Assembly: GCF_900114845.1 (NCBI RefSeq)
Contig: NZ_FOUK01000001.1
Span: forward strand, 124,001-188,000
Direction: 5' to 3'
DNA: 64,000 bases
Source: Pimelobacter simplex
GTDB taxonomy: Bacteria; Actinomycetota; Actinomycetes; Propionibacteriales; Nocardioidaceae
Both the position numbers and the translations under genes were made by a program. Positions within the stretch are counted from its first letter, which is position 1. Each line of letters starts with the position of its first letter. The notes below the pieces were generated by a model that was given only the letters and a program-made list of their open reading frames with translations, had not been told where the DNA came from and searched no databases. Of this stretch, positions 55,817 through 63,400 are shown piece by piece.

Positions 55817-58350
55817 GCCTGGTGACCACGGCCACCACCCCCACGCCGACCGAGCGGTCCGCGGTGCTGCGCCTCGACGGGATCGGCAAGAGCTACCCGG
55901 GCGTCCGGGCCCTCGACGGCGTCAGCCTCGAGCTGCTCCCGGGGCGGGTCCACGCCATCCTCGGCGAGAACGGCGCGGGCAAGTCGACCCTCGTCGGCGT
56001 CGCGGCGGGCTCGGTGACTCCCGACGAGGGGACCATCGGGCTCGGCGGCCAGGCGCACCGCTCGCTCCAGCCCGGCCAGGCCCGGGCCCAGGGGCTGGCG
56101 ATCGTCTACCAGACGCCGGCGCTCGCGCCGACGCTCACCGTCGTGGACGCCGTGCTCACCCTGCTGCCGGCCGACCGGAAGCCGGCCCGTGGCCGCGCGA
56201 TCGGCTGGCTGACCGAGCACTTCGCGACCCTCGGCCTCGCGATCGACCCGCAGGCGGTCGTCGGCGACCTCAGCCAGCGGGAGGCGCACCTCATCGAGAT
56301 CGCCGCGGCGCTCGCGTGCGAGCCCGAGGTGCTGGTGCTGGACGAGCCGACCGAGGCGCTCGGCGCGGAGGAGACCTCGTGGCTCTTCGGCAAGATTGCC
56401 GAGCTCCAGGACCGCGGCACGGCCATCGCCTACATCACCCACCGGATCCCCGAGGTGATGGCGATCGCGCAGGACCTGACGGTCCTGCGCGACGGCCGCG
56501 TGGTCGGTCGCGGCGAGGTCGCGGACTTCACCGCGGACGAGATCGTGACCATGATCGTCGGTCGCTCTCTCGAGACGACCTTCCCCGAGAAGCCCGCCGA
56601 GGCCGGACCTCCGGTGCTCACGGTCGAGGGGCTCTCCGGTGCCGCCTTCCGCGACGTCTCGTTCGAGGTGGGCCGCGGCCAGGTCATCGGCCTGGCGGGC
56701 GTCGAGGGCAACGGGCAGCGCGAGCTGCTCCACGCCCTCGGCGGCGCGGGCGGCGCGCACGGCGAGGTCCGGGTGGCGGGTGAGGCGGTCTCGATCCGCA
56801 GCCACCGCTCGGCCGCGGCCGCCGGGATCGTGCTGCTCCCGGGCGACCGGCTCGGCACCGCGATGTTCGGCAACCTCTCGATCCGCGAGAACGTGGTCGC
56901 CTCCGCGCTCGGCGACGCGATGCCCGGAGGGTGGACCCGCCGGGCTCGCGAGTACGAGCTCACCCGAAGCGCCATCGACGAGTTCGCGGTCAAGACCGCC
57001 ACGCTCGAGAGCGCGGTCGTCTCCCTGTCCGGCGGCAGCCAGCAGAAGGTGCTGCTCGCCCGTGCCCGGCTGGGCGACCCCCGGGTGCTGCTGGTCGAGG
57101 ACCCGACCCAGGGCGTCGATGCCGGCGCGCGCGTGGAGATCTACGCGTGCCTCCGGGCACTGGCCGAGGCCGGCGTCGCGGTGGTCGTGCTGTCGACTGA
57201 CGCCGTCGAGCTCGAAGGTCTGTGCGACCGGGTCCTCGTCCTGTCGCGGGGGGCCATCGCCGCCGACCTGCACGGCACCGAGATCACCGAGCGCGCCATC
57301 GTCGGCGGTGCCCTGCTCGCCGATCACGCCGATCACGCCGATCACGCAGCTCCGGCGGGCGTTCCGGAGGCCGACACGCCGCAGCCGGTGGCGCCCCGCC
57401 GCCGGTGGCGCGGTGCGGCCCTCCAGCCCGCGGCGCTGCTGGCGCTGACCGTGGTCGTCGTCCTCGCGACGGCGGGCCGGGACTCGTCGTTCCTCGAACC
57501 GCTCAACATCAGCCAGCTGCTGCTGGCGTCGTCCGTCCTGATCCTGGTGGGCCTGGCCCAGCTGGTCGTCGTCATCACCGGCGGCATCGACCTCAGCGTC
57601 GGATCGGTCGTGGCGCTCTCCGGCGTCGTGGTGTCCTTCTTCGCCGGGAGCGCAGGCTCCCTGGGCCTCGGCATCGTCCTGGCGCTCGCCGCCGGCGCCG
57701 CCGTCGGCGTCGTCAACGGGCTGCTCGTCACGCGGCTCGAGGTGCCGGCGGTGATCGCGACCCTGGTGTCGTCGGTCGCGGTCCTCGGCCTCGCGCAGGT
57801 GATGCGGCCCCAGCCGGGCGGTGCGGCCGGCCTCGATGCGCTCAACCTCCTGGGCGCGACCGTGGCCTCCGTGCCGATGCTGCTCGTGCTCGGCCTCATC
57901 GTCACCGCGGCCGTGGCGCACGTCCTCCAACGCACCGCGCTCGGCCGCGGGCTGCGTGCCGTCGGCGCGGACCCGGTGAAGGCGAACCGGATGGGCGTCC
58001 CCGTCGCGCGCACCCGGGTGATCGCGATGGCGCTCTCGGGTGCCCTCGGCGCGGGGGCCGGCATCGCGCTCTTCGCGCAGACGGGCATCGGCGACGCCAA
58101 CAGCGGTCAGTCGCTCACCCTGGCCTCGGTCACGGTGATCGTGATCGCCGGCGTCAGCATCTTCGGCGGCTCCGGCTCCGCGATCAGCGTGGCCGCGGCG
58201 GCCCTGCTGCTGCAGGTGATCACCAACGCGCTCGCCTTCCTGTCGTGGAGCATCGCCTGGCAGTACTGGGTGCAGGGCATCTTCGTGATCGTCGCGGCGG
58301 TGCTGCCGATGCTCGCGCGGCGGTCGCGGACGCGGAGGGCGGCGGCATGA
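55813..58350 (+). CDS. Fused RbsA-type double ATPase and RbsC-type permease
   Basis: An 845-residue chain with two ABC ATPase domains (about residues 18-240 and 260-505) and an RbsC-type permease (about 535-845). ATPase 1 has Walker A GENGAGKST near 51 but a divergent signature LSQRE near 153 in place of LSxGQ. ATPase 2 has the usual degenerate P-loop (GVEGNGQRE), a good signature LSGGSQQK, and Walker B with Glu429-Asp430 swapped relative to the normal Asp-Glu. A linker with three copies of Asp-His-Ala (DNA repeats 57319-57345) joins to the permease. GTG 55813 overlaps the previous stop. Confidence 0.87.
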   Translation: MSLVTTATTPTPTERSAVLRLDGIGKSYPGVRALDGVSLELLPGRVHAILGENGAGKSTLVGVAAGSVTPDEGTIGLGGQAHRSLQPGQARAQGLAIVYQTPALAPTLTVVDAVLTLLPADRKPARGRAIGWLTEHFATLGLAIDPQAVVGDLSQREAHLIEIAAALACEPEVLVLDEPTEALGAEETSWLFGKIAELQDRGTAIAYITHRIPEVMAIAQDLTVLRDGRVVGRGEVADFTADEIVTMIVGRSLETTFPEKPAEAGPPVLTVEGLSGAAFRDVSFEVGRGQVIGLAGVEGNGQRELLHALGGAGGAHGEVRVAGEAVSIRSHRSAAAAGIVLLPGDRLGTAMFGNLSIRENVVASALGDAMPGGWTRRAREYELTRSAIDEFAVKTATLESAVVSLSGGSQQKVLLARARLGDPRVLLVEDPTQGVDAGARVEIYACLRALAEAGVAVVVLSTDAVELEGLCDRVLVLSRGAIAADLHGTEITERAIVGGALLADHADHADHAAPAGVPEADTPQPVAPRRRWRGAALQPAALLALTVVVVLATAGRDSSFLEPLNISQLLLASSVLILVGLAQLVVVITGGIDLSVGSVVALSGVVVSFFAGSAGSLGLGIVLALAAGAAVGVVNGLLVTRLEVPAVIATLVSSVAVLGLAQVMRPQPGGAAGLDALNLLGATVASVPMLLVLGLIVTAAVAHVLQRTALGRGLRAVGADPVKANRMGVPVARTRVIAMALSGALGAGAGIALFAQTGIGDANSGQSLTLASVTVIVIAGVSIFGGSGSAISVAAAALLLQVITNALAFLSWSIAWQYWVQGIFVIVAAVLPMLARRSRTRRAAA

Positions 58351-58667
58351 TCCTGCACCTCGCGCTCTTCACCTGGACCGGCGACGTCACCGCGGACGAC
58401 GTCACCGGCCTCACCGCCGACCTGCACGCCATGGCCGACCAGCTCGACTCGATCGAGCAGTACGCCTGCGGACCGAACCTCGGCATCACGCCGAGCACCG
58501 CGGACTTCGTCGTCGCCGCGGCCGTGCGGGACGAGGACGGCCTGCGCGCCTACCTGACGCACCCGCTGCACCAGGCCGTCCAGGAGCGGTGGCTCACCCG
58601 GATGACGGCGGCCCGGTCCGCCGCGCAGCTGCCCATGCCGTTCACCGTCGTCCGCGACGCGCGCTGA
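58347..58667 (+). CDS. Dabb-domain (stress-responsive alpha/beta barrel) protein
   Basis: A 106-residue ferredoxin-like fold protein. The start MILHLALFTW and the IEQYACGPNLG segment fit the Dabb family, small dimers that include cyclases, monooxygenase-like and degradative enzymes. ATG overlaps the transporter stop by 4 bases, so it belongs to the catabolic operon. Its reaction is unknown. Confidence 0.75.
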   Translation: MILHLALFTWTGDVTADDVTGLTADLHAMADQLDSIEQYACGPNLGITPSTADFVVAAAVRDEDGLRAYLTHPLHQAVQERWLTRMTAARSAAQLPMPFTVVRDAR

Positions 58668-58717
58668 CGCGCCACCCACCCACTACCCACAGGCCGGACC
58701 GGCCGAGGAGGAAACTC

Positions 58718-60100
58718 ATGTCGAACACCGCCACCACCGGCAGCAATGCGGTCGATTGGGAGGCCCGGATCGACTTCGACCGGTTGCGCACCGAGCGGCT
58801 CGCGCGGCTGAAGGCGCAGCTCGAGAAGTCGGACTGCGGCGCGATCCTCGCCTTCGACTTCTCCAACATCCGCTACATGACGTCGACCCACATCGGCACC
58901 TGGGCGATGGACAAGCTGATCCGGTTCTCGCTGCTCACCCGCGAGACCGACCCGATCTCGTGGGACTTCGGCTCCGCTGCCAAGCACCACGCGCTCTACA
59001 ACCCGTGGCTGAACACCACGACCGCCGAGGCCGACGCCGACCCGCACGCGCCCCACCACGGCGCCGTCCGGCCGCGTCTGGAGTCGGGTGCCCGGGCCGG
59101 GATCTCCACGCTCCGCGGGGCCTTCACGCCCGACGCCGGCGTGGCCGAGGACGTCGCCCGCAAGATCAAGCGCGAGCTCGAGAAGTTCGGGGTCGCCGAC
59201 CAGCCGCTCGGCGTCGACGTCATCGAGCTGCCGATCCTGTTCGCCCTGCAGCAGCAGGGCATCGACGTCGTCGACGGCCAGCAGGTCTTCATGGAGGCGC
59301 GCCGGGTCAAGACCGACGACGAGATCGGGCTGCTCACCCACGCGGCGTCCATGGTCGACGCCGCCTACGAGGAGCTCTACCGCTTCCTGCGGCCCGGCGT
59401 GCGGGAGAACGAGTGCGTCGGCCTGGTGGCCAAGACGCTCTACGACCTCGGCTCCGAGTACGTCGAAGGTGTCAACGCGATCTCGGGCGAGCGGTGCTCG
59501 CCGCACCCGCACGTGTTCTCCGACCGGCTCATCCGGCCCGGCGACCCGGCGTTCTTCGACATCCTGCACAGCTTCAACGGCTACCGCACCTGCTACTACC
59601 GCACGTTCGCGGTCGGCTCGGCCAGCCGTGCCCAGCGCGACGCCTACACCCGGGCCCGGGAGTACATGGACCGCGCGATCGCGCTGGTCCGCCCGGGTGC
59701 GACGACGGCGGACATCGTCAGCGTCTGGCCGACCGCCCAGGAGTTCGGCTTCCCCGACGAGGAGGCGGCCTTCGCGCTGCAGTACGGCCACGGCGTCGGT
59801 CTCTCGATCTGGGAGAAGCCGATCTTCTCGCGCCTGGTCTCCCTCGACCACCCCGAGGTGCTCGAGGAGGGCATGGTGTTCGCGCTCGAGACCTACTGGC
59901 CCTCGGCCGACGGCATCGGGGCCGCACGCATCGAGGAGGAGGTCGTGGTCACCCGCGACGGCTGCCAGGTGATCACGAAGTTCCCCGCCGAGGACCTGAT
60001 CGTCGCCGGGCGCAAGTACTACACCGTCGGTGGCGAGCTCGGGACCCTGCGCGACTCGCAGTCCCACCTCAACACGCCGTGGGGGAGCGCGCAGGCGTGA
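58718..60100 (+). CDS. M24-family Xaa-Pro peptidase/creatinase-like protein
   Basis: A 460-residue M24 protein with the creatinase N-terminal domain. The catalytic His (YGHGVGLSIW), a Glu (FALETYW) and the late Glu pair (ARIEEEVVVT) are present. The first metal Asp is Asp281 (FFDILH), but the second, eleven residues on, is Cys292 (TCYYRT). It is thus unlikely to be a standard dimetal aminopeptidase. Related families include ectoine hydrolase, DMSP lyase DddP and creatinase; I cannot choose among them. GAGGAGGAA ribosome site. Confidence 0.78.
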   Translation: MSNTATTGSNAVDWEARIDFDRLRTERLARLKAQLEKSDCGAILAFDFSNIRYMTSTHIGTWAMDKLIRFSLLTRETDPISWDFGSAAKHHALYNPWLNTTTAEADADPHAPHHGAVRPRLESGARAGISTLRGAFTPDAGVAEDVARKIKRELEKFGVADQPLGVDVIELPILFALQQQGIDVVDGQQVFMEARRVKTDDEIGLLTHAASMVDAAYEELYRFLRPGVRENECVGLVAKTLYDLGSEYVEGVNAISGERCSPHPHVFSDRLIRPGDPAFFDILHSFNGYRTCYYRTFAVGSASRAQRDAYTRAREYMDRAIALVRPGATTADIVSVWPTAQEFGFPDEEAAFALQYGHGVGLSIWEKPIFSRLVSLDHPEVLEEGMVFALETYWPSADGIGAARIEEEVVVTRDGCQVITKFPAEDLIVAGRKYYTVGGELGTLRDSQSHLNTPWGSAQA

Positions 60101-61029
60101 GTGCCGAGCGCGACCCTCGGGTGGTCGGCTTCCTCGGTCTCGGCTCGATGGGCTCGGCGATGGCCGGGCGGCTGCTCGCCGCGGGCTACCGGGTGCGGGT
60201 CTGGAACCGCAGCCCGGCGGCCGGCGACCGGCTGGCGGCCCAGGGTGCGGAGGTCGCGCCCGACGCCGCGACCGCGCTCGCCGCCGACGTCTCCTTCTCG
60301 ATGCTCGCCGACGACGCGGCGGCCCGGGCGGTGCTGACCCCCGGCGCGCTCGCCGGCGCCGCCGGCCGCGTGCACGTCTCGATGGCGTCGCTCAGCCCGT
60401 CGTCGAGCCGGGAGCTGCACCGGCGGTGCACCGAGGCCGGCCTGGACTTCCTGGCGGCACCAGTGCTCGGCCGGCCGGAGGTCGCGGCCGCGGGAGGGCT
60501 CCAGGTCCTCGCCGGCGGCCGTCCCGAGGTCGTGGCGCGGGTCCGCCCGATGCTGGAGGCGATCGGCTCGCGGGTGTGGCCGATCGCGGACCGGCCCGAG
60601 GTGGCCAACGTCGTGAAGATCGCGGTCAACCTGCAGATCATCCACGCCCTCCAGGCGCTGGCGGAGTCGATCGCGCTCGTCGAGGCGCACGACGTCGCGG
60701 CCGACGACCTCGCCGAGCTGCTCGGCGCGACGCTGTTCGGCGGTGTCGTGCACCGCACCTACGGGCAGCTGATCGCCCGGCGGGCGTACCAGCCCGCCGG
60801 GTTCACCGTCCCCCTCGGCGCCAAGGACCTCGGGCTCGCCGCCGAGGTCGCCGAGGACGCCGGGGTGACCCTCCCGTCCCTGCCGGTGCTGCAGCAGGTC
60901 TTCGCCGCGGCTCTCGAGCACCCCGAGGCGGCGAGCCTCGACTGGGCCGCGATCGCCGAGGTCACCCGGCAACCCGATCACCCGGCGCGCGAGCGCCGGA
61001 CCACCACCGAGCTGGAGGAGAACCCATGA
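60097..61029 (+). CDS. NAD(P)-dependent beta-hydroxyacid dehydrogenase-like oxidoreductase
   Basis: A 310-residue protein of the 3-hydroxyisobutyrate dehydrogenase family. The coenzyme motif GLGSMGSAMAGRLL starts near residue 12, and the catalytic Lys sits in NVVKIAVN. Members oxidise beta-hydroxy acids or reduce imines. GTG 60097 overlaps the M24 stop by 4 bases, and its own stop overlaps the next start. It probably handles a product released by the M24 enzyme. Confidence 0.82.
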   Translation: MSAERDPRVVGFLGLGSMGSAMAGRLLAAGYRVRVWNRSPAAGDRLAAQGAEVAPDAATALAADVSFSMLADDAAARAVLTPGALAGAAGRVHVSMASLSPSSSRELHRRCTEAGLDFLAAPVLGRPEVAAAGGLQVLAGGRPEVVARVRPMLEAIGSRVWPIADRPEVANVVKIAVNLQIIHALQALAESIALVEAHDVAADDLAELLGATLFGGVVHRTYGQLIARRAYQPAGFTVPLGAKDLGLAAEVAEDAGVTLPSLPVLQQVFAAALEHPEAASLDWAAIAEVTRQPDHPARERRTTTELEENP

Positions 61030-62060
61030 GCATCGAACGCATCGCCGTCCTCGGGACCGGAGCGAACGGCGCCAGCATCGGCGCCGACCTCGTCCGCGCC
61101 GGGTACGACGTCACCTACATCGAGCAGTGGCCGGCCCACGTCGAGGCGATCCGGGCGAACGGGCTCACCGTCGTGAGCCAGGGCGAGAAGACGGTGACCG
61201 ACGTGCGCGCGCACCACCTCTGCGAGGTCGCCGAGATGCGCGAGGACTTCGACCTGGTCTTCATGCTGGTCAAGGCGTACGACGCCCGCTGGGCCGCCGA
61301 GCTGATCAAGCCGCGGCTCGCGCCGGACGGCATCCTCGTGGGCCTGCAGAACGGCATGATGGCCGACGACATCGCCTCGATCGTCGGTGTGGAGCGCACG
61401 CTCGGCGCCGTCATCGAGATGGCGTCGAACATGTTCGAGCCCGGCGTCGTGAACCGGGACACCCCCAAGGAGACGGCCTGGTTCGCGCTCGGCGCCCTCG
61501 ACGGCGGTCCGCAGGACCGGGCCGAGGAGGTCGCCGAGATCCTCCGCGCGGCCGGCAACGTCGAGGTCGTCGACGACATCCTGTCGGCGAAGTGGATGAA
61601 GCTGGTCGTCAACGCCACCGAGCTGGTCAGCGCCGGTGTCGTGGACCTGCCGATGGTCGAGGCCGCCGACCTGCCCGGGATGCGCGCGTTCATGGTCGAG
61701 GCCGGCGTCGAGGCGCTCGAGGCGGCGCTCGACCTCGGCCACCGGGCGCTGCCGATGTTCGGGCTGACCGGTGGCGCGGAGGACGGGCCGCAGGCCTACG
61801 TCAACGCGCTGATCGACGCGGTCTACGAGCACTACGCCATCCCGACGACGCTCACCACCGTGCACCAGGACTGGGTCAAGGGCCGGCGCAGCGAGGTCGA
61901 GGAGATCAACGGCCTCGTCGTGCGCGAACGGGCCCGGAAGGGCAGGAGCGCGCCGGCGAACGCCGTCCTGCGGGAGATCGCGCTGGGGATCGAGGCCGGC
62001 ACCGAGACCCCCGGCGAGCATCACCTGCCGCGGCTGCTCGCGGCACTCTCGACCGACTGA
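61026..62060 (+). CDS. Ketopantoate reductase-like (ApbA/PanE family) oxidoreductase
   Basis: A 344-residue protein with the N-terminal motif VLGTGANGASIGADLVRAG, LVKAYD and VGLQNGM of the PanE family, and a helical C-terminal domain with AKWMKLVVN carrying the catalytic Lys. In a catabolic operon, a role on an alternative 2-oxo or beta-hydroxy substrate is more likely than pantothenate synthesis. Its 3' end overlaps the convergent GntR gene by 40 bases. Confidence 0.82.
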   Translation: MSIERIAVLGTGANGASIGADLVRAGYDVTYIEQWPAHVEAIRANGLTVVSQGEKTVTDVRAHHLCEVAEMREDFDLVFMLVKAYDARWAAELIKPRLAPDGILVGLQNGMMADDIASIVGVERTLGAVIEMASNMFEPGVVNRDTPKETAWFALGALDGGPQDRAEEVAEILRAAGNVEVVDDILSAKWMKLVVNATELVSAGVVDLPMVEAADLPGMRAFMVEAGVEALEAALDLGHRALPMFGLTGGAEDGPQAYVNALIDAVYEHYAIPTTLTTVHQDWVKGRRSEVEEINGLVVRERARKGRSAPANAVLREIALGIEAGTETPGEHHLPRLLAALSTD

Positions 62061-62737
62061 GGGGCACCGCCGGCCGGTGCCATGCTCTGCTCGATCACCT
62101 CGGGGTGCTCGAGCAGGGCCAGCCGGGTGCGGCGGATGTGCACGGTCAGCATCCGGGTGGCGATGTCGACGTCGCGCCGCGCGACGGCGTCGAGGATCAG
62201 GTCGTGCTCGGCCGCGATCACCCACGACTCCTGGGTGCCGGCCTGCCGGACGAACGCGCGCCGGTAGGGCTGCGTGGTGTCCCACAGGCCGCGGACCATC
62301 CCCGCCAGGTGGGTGGCCTCGCTGCCCGCGTAGGAGACCTCGTGGAACTCCCGGTCGAGGACCAGGAACCGCTCGACGTCGTCGTTGGCGACGATCTCGG
62401 CCTGGAGCTCGCGCATCCGCGCCACGTGCTCGTCCGTGAGCCGCGGGATGCTGTCGGCCAGGAGCAGCGGCTCGATCCGCTCCCGGATCTCGTACGACAT
62501 CTCCAGGTCCGGCAGGCTCAGCGACATCACCCAGGCGCCGCTGTTGGCGCGCAGGGTGACCAGTCCGCGGGTCTCGAGGATGCGGAGCGCCTCGCGGACC
62601 GGGATCCGGCTGGTCGACAGCTCGTCGGCGAGCTGGTCCTGCTTGATCCGGCTCCCGGGCGCGAGCGTGCCGTCGAGGATGCGCGCGGCCAGGACGTCGG
62701 CGATGCGCTGGCTGGCGACCTGGCTCGTCGTGCTCAC
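62021..62737 (-). CDS. GntR-family regulator, FCD domain
   Basis: A 238-residue regulator. The N-terminal winged helix-turn-helix (QLADELSTSRIPVREALRILE) is followed by an FCD effector domain with helical metal-ligand positions (EFHEVSYAGS, HIRRTR). GTG 62737 is the only start in the right place; it has no strong ribosome site, so expression may depend on coupling to the VOC gene that ends 11 bases upstream. It may bind the AATGTATCCAT repeats near 63283-63367 and control the E1 operon. Confidence 0.84.
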   Translation of the reverse strand: MSTTSQVASQRIADVLAARILDGTLAPGSRIKQDQLADELSTSRIPVREALRILETRGLVTLRANSGAWVMSLSLPDLEMSYEIRERIEPLLLADSIPRLTDEHVARMRELQAEIVANDDVERFLVLDREFHEVSYAGSEATHLAGMVRGLWDTTQPYRRAFVRQAGTQESWVIAAEHDLILDAVARRDVDIATRMLTVHIRRTRLALLEHPEVIEQSMAPAGGAPQSVESAASSRGR

Positions 62738-62748
62738 GGGAGGTGAGA

Positions 62749-63276
62749 CTACGGCCGGGTGACGTCGGCACGGTAGCGCGCGGGATCGGCGTCCACGGCG
62801 CGCCCGGCGGGGTACGAGACCAGCTCGAGCTGAAGCCCCCACGGTGCGCGCAGGTAGACCCACCGCTGCCCCTCGTGGGCGCCGACACTCGCCGTGGGGG
62901 CGCCCATCACCTCGACGCCGGCCGCTCGGAGGTCGTCGACGGCGCGATCGAGGTCGTCGACGTAGAGCGCGAGGTGGTGACCGCCCACGTCGCTGTTGCG
63001 GGGCGGGACGAGCTGCTGCTCCGGCGCCTCCCACGCGAACACCTCGAGGATCAGCCCGCCGAGCTCGAAGAAGCGGATCTCCGCGATGGCGGCGCGGTCG
63101 TCGACGCCCAGGTGGGTGCTCATCCAGTCCCCGGTGCCCTCACGCCGGGGGAGTGCGTAGCGGTAGGTCGCGCCCAGGACGTCGACCAGGAACCGGTGCG
63201 CCTGGTCGAGGTCCGGCACGGTCAGGCCGACGTGGTCGGCGCGGCGCAGCCCGGTCAGCACAGGTGAGGAGCTCAT
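62749..63276 (-). CDS. Glyoxalase/VOC-superfamily protein
   Basis: A 175-residue VOC protein with two beta-alpha-beta-beta-beta modules: an early DHVGLTVPDLDQAHRFLVDV with His as probable metal ligand, and later GHHLALYVDDLDRAV and RWVYLRAPWGLQLELVS ending with a Glu ligand. Such proteins act as lyases, isomerases or ring-cleaving dioxygenases. It shares an operon with the GntR gene and is divergent from the E1 alpha gene. Confidence 0.82.
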   Translation of the reverse strand: MSSSPVLTGLRRADHVGLTVPDLDQAHRFLVDVLGATYRYALPRREGTGDWMSTHLGVDDRAAIAEIRFFELGGLILEVFAWEAPEQQLVPPRNSDVGGHHLALYVDDLDRAVDDLRAAGVEVMGAPTASVGAHEGQRWVYLRAPWGLQLELVSYPAGRAVDADPARYRADVTRP

Positions 63277-63282
63277 GCGTTC

Positions 63283-63367
63283 AATGTATCCATATACTCG
63301 ACCGATCGCGACAGTTCCCCGCTAGAGATCGTTGCGATTCCCGAATCTCTTCCTCTAATGTATCCAT
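63283..63367. promoter_or_regulatory. Paired AATGTATCCAT repeats in the VOC/E1 divergent gap
   Basis: The 11-base sequence AATGTATCCAT occurs at 63283-63293, 7 bases from the VOC start, and at 63357-63367, 34 bases from the E1 start. TGTATxCA-type cores are common in FCD-GntR operators. An inverted pair AGAGAT (63324-63329) and ATCTCT (63345-63350) lies between. Candidate operators for the GntR protein at 62021. Confidence 0.5.
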
Positions 63368-63400
63368 TCAGGCACTTTCGCGACGAGGGGAACCAGCAGC

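Noticed and set aside
57319-57345. Three GCCGATCAC tandem copies considered as an operator
   Set aside because: They are in frame and encode the Asp-His-Ala linker inside the transporter fusion; slippage within a linker explains them.
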